A stretch of 12,796 nt of DNA from Bacteroidota bacterium (GTDB lineage Bacteria; Bacteroidota; Bacteroidia; Bacteroidales; VadinHA17): positions 1 to 12,796 of the forward strand of contig VGGM01000009.1 in NCBI GenBank assembly GCA_016868515.1, read 5' to 3'. Positions 8,521 through 12,796 of this stretch are shown one piece after another. A program made the translations under genes and the position numbers. Position 1 is the stretch's first letter; each line of letters begins with the position of its first letter. Under the pieces are notes generated by a model, which was given only the letters and a program-made list of their open reading frames with translations, searched no databases and was not told the DNA's origin.

Positions 8521-8526
8521 GGAGGA
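8521..8526 (+). promoter_or_regulatory. Strong Shine-Dalgarno sequence for rplF
   Basis: GGAGGA (within AAGGAGGAG) ends 8 bases before the rplF ATG at 8535, the ideal distance for pairing with the 16S rRNA tail. No other gene in the window has a full GGAGG at such a distance; the rplE upstream GAGGAG is the nearest rival and lies in rplX codons. It stands out because Bacteroidota ribosomes mostly initiate without this pairing. Function is inferred from position. Confidence 0.75.
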
Positions 8527-8534
8527 GTGCTTAA

Positions 8535-9089
8535 ATGTCACGTATAGGAAAATTACCTGTAAACCTGCCCAAAGGTGTTACCCTTGAGGTTAACGGCACC
8601 AATGTGGTTAGTGTGAAAGGCCCCCTGGGAGTACTGACACAGGAGGTGGACAGTGAAATCAGGGTGGAAGTTGAAGGAGACCAGATTATTATTTCAAGAC
8701 CTTCCGATTCGAAGAGACACAAATCATTGCATGGACTCTACAGGGCTCTTATTGCAAACATGGTTACAGGTGTTTTGGAAGGTTACAGAAAAAATCTTGA
8801 ACTGGTGGGAGTTGGTTACCGTGCAGAAGCAAACGGACAGAGGCTTTCACTCAGTCTGGGTTACTCGCATGACATTGTAATGGAGTTGCCGGGTGAGGTA
8901 AAGGTTGAGGCCAAAACCGAAAAAAGGAGTAATCCGGTTATCACTCTCCAAAGTATTGATAAACAGTTGATAGGTCATGTTGCAGCGAAAATCAGATCGC
9001 TTCGTCCGACTGAACCTTACAAGGGCAAGGGGATCAAGTTCGTTGGTGAACAGCTGAGAAGAAAGGCCGGAAAATCGGCAAGTGTCTAA
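8535..9089 (+). CDS. rplF: 50S ribosomal protein L6 (uL6)
   Basis: Large-subunit protein near the factor-binding site, contacting the sarcin-ricin region and important for late 50S assembly. The 184 residues hold the two homologous domains of the family. Domain 1 runs from MSRIGKLPVNLPKGV through KGPLGVLTQEV. A central LYRALIANMVTGVLEGYRK follows, and domain 2 has LVGVGYRAEANGQRLSLSLG. The end is EPYKGKGIKFVGEQLRRKAGKSA. The start is fixed by the well-placed GGAGGA and the family N-terminus. Confidence 0.98.
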   Translation: MSRIGKLPVNLPKGVTLEVNGTNVVSVKGPLGVLTQEVDSEIRVEVEGDQIIISRPSDSKRHKSLHGLYRALIANMVTGVLEGYRKNLELVGVGYRAEANGQRLSLSLGYSHDIVMELPGEVKVEAKTEKRSNPVITLQSIDKQLIGHVAAKIRSLRPTEPYKGKGIKFVGEQLRRKAGKSASV

Positions 9090-9109
9090 ACTGGTAAATT
9101 ATAGAAGTG

Positions 9110-9466
9110 ATGGCCTTAACAAAAATTGAAAGCAGACAGCGGATAAAAATGAGAATCCGCAAAAACATAAAGGGTACGCCCGAAAAACCACGCCTGTCGG
9201 TATTCAGGAGCAACAAGCAGATTTACGTGCAGGTGATTGATGATGTCAGCAACACCACCCTCATATCGGCCTGCTCAAAGGAGAAGGAATTAACCGGTCA
9301 GAAGGGAGACAAGAAGAACCAGGCAGCACAGGTTGGAAAACTGCTTGCTGCAAAATGCAGGGAGAAAGGCATTGAAGCAGTTGTTTTCGACCGGAACGGC
9401 TACAGGTACCATGGCAGAATTAAATCATTAGCAGATGCAGCCCGTGAAGGCGGACTAAAATTCTAG
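9110..9466 (+). CDS. rplR: 50S ribosomal protein L18 (uL18)
   Basis: 5S rRNA-binding protein of the central protuberance, partner of L5. The longest frame opens at a GTG at 9107, immediately followed by ATG at 9110. I take the ATG because the family N-terminus is MALTKIExR and an added methionine would have no parallel. This gives 118 residues. Features are a basic N-terminal tail ([20 protein letters not shown]), [18 protein letters not shown], and the conserved end [20 protein letters not shown] followed by AREGGLKF. It lies 20 bases after rplF and 5 before rpsE. Confidence 0.97.
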   Translation: MALTKIESRQRIKMRIRKNIKGTPEKPRLSVFRSNKQIYVQVIDDVSNTTLISACSKEKELTGQKGDKKNQAAQVGKLLAAKCREKGIEAVVFDRNGYRYHGRIKSLADAAREGGLKF

Positions 9467-9471
9467 AAGTT

Positions 9472-9987
9472 ATGACAGAAGGAATCAGAAAAGTAAAGAC
9501 CAGCGATATAGAGCTTAAGGACAGACTGGTAAGCATTCAGAGAGTGACCAAGGTAACCAAGGGTGGCCGTACTTTCAGTTTTTCAGCTATTGTGGTAGTT
9601 GGTAATGAAGACGGCGTTGTGGGTCATGGTCTCGGCAAAGCTAATGAAGTAACCACGGCAATCGCAAAGGGTATTGAAGATGCCAAGAAGAACCTGATAA
9701 AAGTGCCGGTTCATAAGGGAACCATTCCGCACGAGCAGTACGCCAAATCGGGCGGTGCACAGGTCTTCATCAAGCCTGCCTCGGAAGGAACCGGGGTAAA
9801 GGCCGGTGGTGCGATGCGCGCGGTTCTGGAAAGCGTTGGAGTGAAGAACGTTCTTGCCAAGTCGAAGGGATCATCGAATCCCCATAACCTTGTTAAGGCA
9901 ACCATTGCAGCTCTCCTGGAACTGCGTGATGCACATACCGTTTCTGCACACAGAGGCGTATCGATGGAAAAGGTGTTCAACGGTTAA
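9472..9987 (+). CDS. rpsE: 30S ribosomal protein S5 (uS5)
   Basis: Small-subunit body protein near the mRNA entry channel and decoding centre, important for translational accuracy. The 171 residues contain the N-terminal double-stranded-RNA-binding-like domain with [18 protein letters not shown] and [17 protein letters not shown]. The basic loop [16 protein letters not shown] and the C-terminal domain with [38 protein letters not shown] follow. All are canonical; no deletion is seen in the loop tied to spectinomycin resistance ([10 protein letters not shown]), though I cannot judge resistance from this alone. Confidence 0.98.
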   Translation: MTEGIRKVKTSDIELKDRLVSIQRVTKVTKGGRTFSFSAIVVVGNEDGVVGHGLGKANEVTTAIAKGIEDAKKNLIKVPVHKGTIPHEQYAKSGGAQVFIKPASEGTGVKAGGAMRAVLESVGVKNVLAKSKGSSNPHNLVKATIAALLELRDAHTVSAHRGVSMEKVFNG

Positions 9988-9999
9988 GATTCAGGTAAT

Positions 10000-10179
10000 A
10001 TGAAAAAGATTCGCATAACACAGATAAGGAGCAAGATTGGCAGGCCCGAGAACCAGAAACGGGTACTTGAGGCACTGGGGATCCATAAGCTTAACCATAG
10101 TGTTGAACATGAGGCTACCAAACCGGTTTTGGGAATGGTTGACAAGGTACGGCACCTTGTAAAAGTAGAAGAGATTTAG
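10000..10179 (+). CDS. rpmD: 50S ribosomal protein L30 (uL30)
   Basis: Small large-subunit protein contacting 23S and 5S rRNA; it is missing from some bacterial lineages but present here. The gene encodes 59 residues, family length, read directly from the sequence: MKKIRITQIRSKIGRPENQK, followed by LGIHKLNHSVEHEATKP and GMVDKVRHLVKVEEI. The ITQIRSxIGRP start and the GMVxKVxHLVxVEE end are diagnostic. It lies 12 bases after rpsE and 30 before rplO, exactly where the spc order expects it. A 7-bp inverted repeat lies in its last codons. Confidence 0.97.
   Translation: MKKIRITQIRSKIGRPENQKRVLEALGIHKLNHSVEHEATKPVLGMVDKVRHLVKVEEI
10142..10160 (+). repeat. Short perfect inverted repeat in the 3' end of rpmD
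   Basis: ACAAGGT (10142-10148) and ACCTTGT (10154-10160) are exact reverse complements around the 5-base loop ACGGC. The RNA could form a modest hairpin. A T6 run lies at 10192-10197, about 31 bases further on, too far for an intrinsic terminator. It overlaps conserved L30 codons (DKVRHLV), so coincidence is likely. Confidence 0.4.
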
Positions 10180-10209
10180 GGTATAACCATATTTTTTATA
10201 AAGCATATC

Positions 10210-10656
10210 ATGGAGTTACATAACTTAAAACCCGCAAAGGGTTCGGTTAAAAAGGGAAAACGCCTTGGCAGAGGTGAGGGATCAGGCAGCGGCGGCACGG
10301 CTTCAAGGGGTCACAAGGGAGCAAAATCGCGCTCGGGTTACTCAAAGAAGGTAGGCTTTGAAGGAGGCCAGATGCCGTTGCAAAGAAGGGTCCCCAAATT
10401 TGGTTTCAACAATATAAACCGCAAGGAATATAAGGCAATCAATATCAGTACGCTACAGACTCTTACTGTAAAACTTAATATTGAGAAGGTTGATTTTCAG
10501 ACTCTTCTTAACGCCGGGCTTGTTTCAAAGAATGACAAGGTGAAGATTCTCGGCAAGGGGAAACTTGAAAGAAAAGTTGAGGTACATGCACATGCATTCA
10601 GCAAATCAGCAGTTGAAGCCATAGAAGCCAATTCAGGAACTGCCGTAAAACTATAG
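10210..10656 (+). CDS. rplO: 50S ribosomal protein L15 (uL15)
   Basis: Late 50S assembly protein that extends a long basic N-terminal arm into 23S rRNA. The 148 residues start MELHNLKPAKGSVKKGKRLG, then the glycine-rich arm GRGEGSGSGGTASRGHKGAK and SGYSKKVGFEGGQMPLQRRV with PKFGF. The globular C-terminal part has LLNAGLVSKNDKVKILGKG and ends with AVEAIEANSGTAVKL. The 30-base leader is AT-rich with no Shine-Dalgarno sequence. secY follows after 4 bases. Confidence 0.98.
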   Translation: MELHNLKPAKGSVKKGKRLGRGEGSGSGGTASRGHKGAKSRSGYSKKVGFEGGQMPLQRRVPKFGFNNINRKEYKAINISTLQTLTVKLNIEKVDFQTLLNAGLVSKNDKVKILGKGKLERKVEVHAHAFSKSAVEAIEANSGTAVKL

Positions 10657-10660
10657 TCAG

Positions 10661-11986
10661 ATGAGATTTATTCAGACCATAAAGAATATTGCAAAGATAG
10701 AGGATCTCAAAGCGAGGATTCTCTATACTCTTGCCATAATACTTCTTTACAGGCTCGGTTCATTCATAACCCTGCCGGGAGTCGACCCGTCACAGCTTGA
10801 ACTGCTGAGGAACCAGACTTCGGGAGGTATTATGGGATTGCTCAATATGTTCTCGGGAGGTGCGTTTTCACAGGCTTCGATCTTTGCCCTCGGCATTATG
10901 CCATATATCTCGGCATCGATTGTTATACAGCTTCTTACAATCGTATTCCCCTATTTCCAGAAGATGCAGAAAGAGGGTGAGAGCGGAAGGCGCAAAATGA
11001 ACCAGTATACCAGGTACCTTACGGTTATTATTCTTTTACTGCAGGCCCCGACATATCTCGTCAACATTACCAATGTTCTGCCTGCCAGCGCTTTTGTGCT
11101 TTCGGGAACCTTCTTCAAGGTATCATCGGTAATTATTCTCACTGCAGGAACCATGTTCGTAATGTGGCTTGGAGAGAAGATAACCGACAAGGGGATAGGA
11201 AATGGTATATCGATGATTATTATGATCGGTATCATTGCCGGCTTTCCGTCAAGTTTCATCTTTGAGGCAGGAATACGGATGAATGGTTCAGGAGGCCTCA
11301 TTGCCCTTCTTGTTGAGATAGTTATTCTTTTCGTGATAGTACTTGGTACCATTCTGCTCGTTCAGGGAACAAGAAGGATACCGGTTCAGTATGCAAGAAG
11401 AATTGTTGGAAACAAACAATACGGCGGTGTGCGGCAGTATATACCTCTTAAGGTAAACGCAGCAGGTGTAATGCCCATAATCTTCGCCCAGGCAATAATG
11501 ATGCTTCCCATAATAATTATCGGTTACTCGAGTGAAGGGGGAGGGTTTATGACTGCATTCTCGAATATGTTCGGATTCTGGTACAATCTGGTAACGGCAA
11601 TACTCATTATTGCATTCACCTATTTCTATACGGCCATTACCATCAATCCGGTTCAGATGGCTGAAGATATGAAAAAGAACGGGGGTTTCATCCCCGGCAT
11701 TAAACCGGGCAGGAAGACAGTAGAGTTTATCGACGGCATTATGTCGAGGATTACACTTCCGGGCTCAATATTTCTTGCTTTTGTTGCAATACTGCCATCT
11801 ATTGCGGTAAATTTCGGCATAAGCCAGCAGTTTGCGCAATTTTTTGGCGGCACATCGCTGCTGATCCTGGTAGGTGTTGTTCTTGACACCCTCCAGCAGA
11901 TTGAAAGTCACCTGCTTATGCGTCACTACGACGGTCTGATGAAGTCGGGCCGTATCAAGGGTCGTACAGGCGGAGTGGCCATGTAA
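10661..11986 (+). CDS. secY: Protein translocase channel subunit SecY
   Basis: Membrane channel of the Sec translocon; with SecE and SecG it exports unfolded proteins driven by SecA and inserts membrane proteins from the ribosome. The 441 residues show about ten hydrophobic segments, near 20-40, 72-95, 117-135, 150-170, 182-200, 212-234, 266-290, 308-328, 366-386 and 395-412. The plug region is SGGIMGLLNMFSGGAFS (54-70). The cytosolic loops carry RRIPVQYARRIVGNKQYGG (238-256) and FIPGIKPGRKT. Lys348 in the last motif sits where E. coli has Arg357, a residue important for SecA-driven export; I believe Lys is common in this phylum but could not check. Ends MRHYDGLMKSGRIKGR and a short tail. No adk follows. 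Confidence 0.98.
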   Translation: MRFIQTIKNIAKIEDLKARILYTLAIILLYRLGSFITLPGVDPSQLELLRNQTSGGIMGLLNMFSGGAFSQASIFALGIMPYISASIVIQLLTIVFPYFQKMQKEGESGRRKMNQYTRYLTVIILLLQAPTYLVNITNVLPASAFVLSGTFFKVSSVIILTAGTMFVMWLGEKITDKGIGNGISMIIMIGIIAGFPSSFIFEAGIRMNGSGGLIALLVEIVILFVIVLGTILLVQGTRRIPVQYARRIVGNKQYGGVRQYIPLKVNAAGVMPIIFAQAIMMLPIIIIGYSSEGGGFMTAFSNMFGFWYNLVTAILIIAFTYFYTAITINPVQMAEDMKKNGGFIPGIKPGRKTVEFIDGIMSRITLPGSIFLAFVAILPSIAVNFGISQQFAQFFGGTSLLILVGVVLDTLQQIESHLLMRHYDGLMKSGRIKGRTGGVAM

Positions 11987-12004
11987 GAAAAGAGTGGTTC
12001 TTTG

Positions 12005-12781
12005 ATGTCATATTTGAAGAGTGAGGAAGAGGTTGAGTTGCTCAGGGCAAGCAACAATCTGGTGTCGATGACGCTGGGAATGCTCGCCGCTGAGATCCGT
12101 CCGGGTATAACAACCCTCGGGCTTGACCGTCTGGCTGAAGCCTTTATCCGTGATCATGGTGCGATTCCCGGATTCAAGGGCTACAACGGGTTTCCTGCCA
12201 CGCTCTGCACTTCGGTTAACGAAGCAGTAGTACATGGTATCCCTTCGGGCTATATTCTGAAAGAGGGAGACATAATATCGGTCGATTGCGGGGTTATACT
12301 GAACGGCTACTACGGCGATACGGCATTTACCTTTGCGGTGGGTGAAATTGACCCGAAGGTAAGGAGGCTGCTCGATGTTACAAGGGAGTCGCTTGAGGCT
12401 GGAGTGAGAATGGCAGTATCCGGCAACCGTATCGGGGATATTTCGCATGCTGTTCAAACCGTGGCTGAAGCAGCCGGGTTCACGGTGGTGAGAGAGCTTG
12501 TCGGGCACGGTCTGGGTAAGAAACTCCATGAATCACCTGAGGTCCCGAACTATGGCAGAAGGGGGTCGGGCCCGAAGCTTGAGAGAGGTATGGTTATCTG
12601 CATCGAACCAATGATAAATATGGGAAGACGCGATACTATTCAGAGCGGCGATGGCTGGACTGTAAAGACGGGAGACGGAAAACCTTCAGCTCATTTCGAA
12701 TATGCAGTTGCTGTTGATAAGGGAAAAGCAGATGTACTAAGTACATTTGAATATATAGACAGAGTATTGAATAAAACGTAG
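12005..12781 (+). CDS. map: Type I methionine aminopeptidase
   Basis: Cytosolic metalloenzyme that removes the initiator methionine from nascent proteins once deformylated, acting at the ribosomal tunnel exit. The frame extends to a TTG at 12002, but the next codon is ATG (12005), which I take as the start, giving 258 residues. The pita-bread fold metal ligands are all visible: Asp94 (VDCG), Asp105 (YGDTA), His168 (GHGLG), Glu201 (IEPM) and Glu232 (FEYAV). His78 (VVHGIP) and His175 (KLHESP) match the substrate-binding histidines. There is no N-terminal zinc-finger extension. It follows secY by 18 bases and precedes the probable infA by 5, the order secY-map-infA expected where adk is absent. 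Confidence 0.97.
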   Translation: MSYLKSEEEVELLRASNNLVSMTLGMLAAEIRPGITTLGLDRLAEAFIRDHGAIPGFKGYNGFPATLCTSVNEAVVHGIPSGYILKEGDIISVDCGVILNGYYGDTAFTFAVGEIDPKVRRLLDVTRESLEAGVRMAVSGNRIGDISHAVQTVAEAAGFTVVRELVGHGLGKKLHESPEVPNYGRRGSGPKLERGMVICIEPMINMGRRDTIQSGDGWTVKTGDGKPSAHFEYAVAVDKGKADVLSTFEYIDRVLNKT

Positions 12782-12786
12782 ATCGA

Positions 12787-12796
12787 ATGGCAAAGC
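12787..12796 (+). CDS. infA: Probable start of translation initiation factor IF-1 gene (cut by window end)
   Basis: Only ATG GCA AAG C is visible, giving Met-Ala-Lys. IF-1 proteins commonly begin MAK, and infA normally follows map in this cluster, so the call rests on position and three codons. The ATG is 5 bases after the map stop, fitting the tight spacing of the block. Another small ribosomal gene is possible. Confidence 0.55.

Noticed and set aside
9107..9112. GTG at 9107 as the rplR start
   Set aside because: The following ATG gives the standard L18 N-terminus MALTKIE; an added methionine is unsupported.
12002..12007. TTG at 12002 as the map start
   Set aside because: ATG is the very next codon and is the stronger start; the gene gains only one residue from TTG.
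12328..12335. TACCTTTG in map as a Bacteroidota -7 promoter element
   Set aside because: It encodes conserved map residues (FTFAV region), lies in a GC-balanced context, and fits the chance count for the motif.
1..12796. An undescribed accessory or defence system
   Set aside because: Every base is accounted for by translation and export genes in their usual order with short gaps; there is no insertion, break in synteny, repeat array or unknown gene.

Overview
The window is one uninterrupted, co-directional (+ strand) ribosomal-protein block: the distal part of a str-type segment (fusA), then the S10 cluster (rpsJ-rplC-rplD-rplW-rplB-rpsS-rplV-rpsC-rplP-rpmC-rpsQ), then the spc cluster (rplN-rplX-rplE-rpsN-rpsH-rplF-rplR-rpsE-rpmD-rplO-secY), then map and the first codons of what is probably infA. 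It holds 25 genes: 23 complete, fusA cut at its 5' end and infA cut at its 3' end. I see no tRNA, rRNA, mobile element, CRISPR array, pseudogene or foreign insertion, and no stretch above 39 bases without a gene.

The source looks like a member of the Bacteroidota, probably class Bacteroidia. The evidence is the gene order (fusA directly before rpsJ with no tuf between; secY directly before map with no adk), lineage-style protein variants (L3 with GASSWPS in place of the usual Gln-containing loop, L2 with HPMGGGEGR, a 139-residue L22 with extended ends, zinc-free 89-residue S14) and the near absence of Shine-Dalgarno sequences before the start codons. Genus cannot be fixed by eye.

Layout: 3-1454 translocase EF-G; 1457-6551 the eleven S10-cluster proteins, which include the early-assembling 50S proteins L3, L4, L23, L2, L22 and L29 and the 30S proteins S10, S19, S3 and S17; 6554-10656 the spc ribosomal proteins; 10661-11986 the SecY translocon channel; 12005-12781 methionine aminopeptidase, which works on nascent chains at the exit tunnel; 12787 to the window end the probable start of IF-1. 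Gaps range from a 1-base overlap (rplC/rplD and rplX/rplE, both TAATG) to 39 bases, so one or a few long transcripts with coupled translation are likely. I see no hairpin-plus-U-tract terminator inside.

This is a housekeeping region, and I do not find an undescribed system in it. The points worth a second look are small. There is one strong GGAGGA before rplF, beside an out-of-frame ATG that overlaps the rpsH stop. A weak candidate internal promoter lies in the AT-rich 3' end of rplD. L3 lacks the methylated glutamine. Two starts, rplR and map, are better placed one codon downstream of the longest reading frame.
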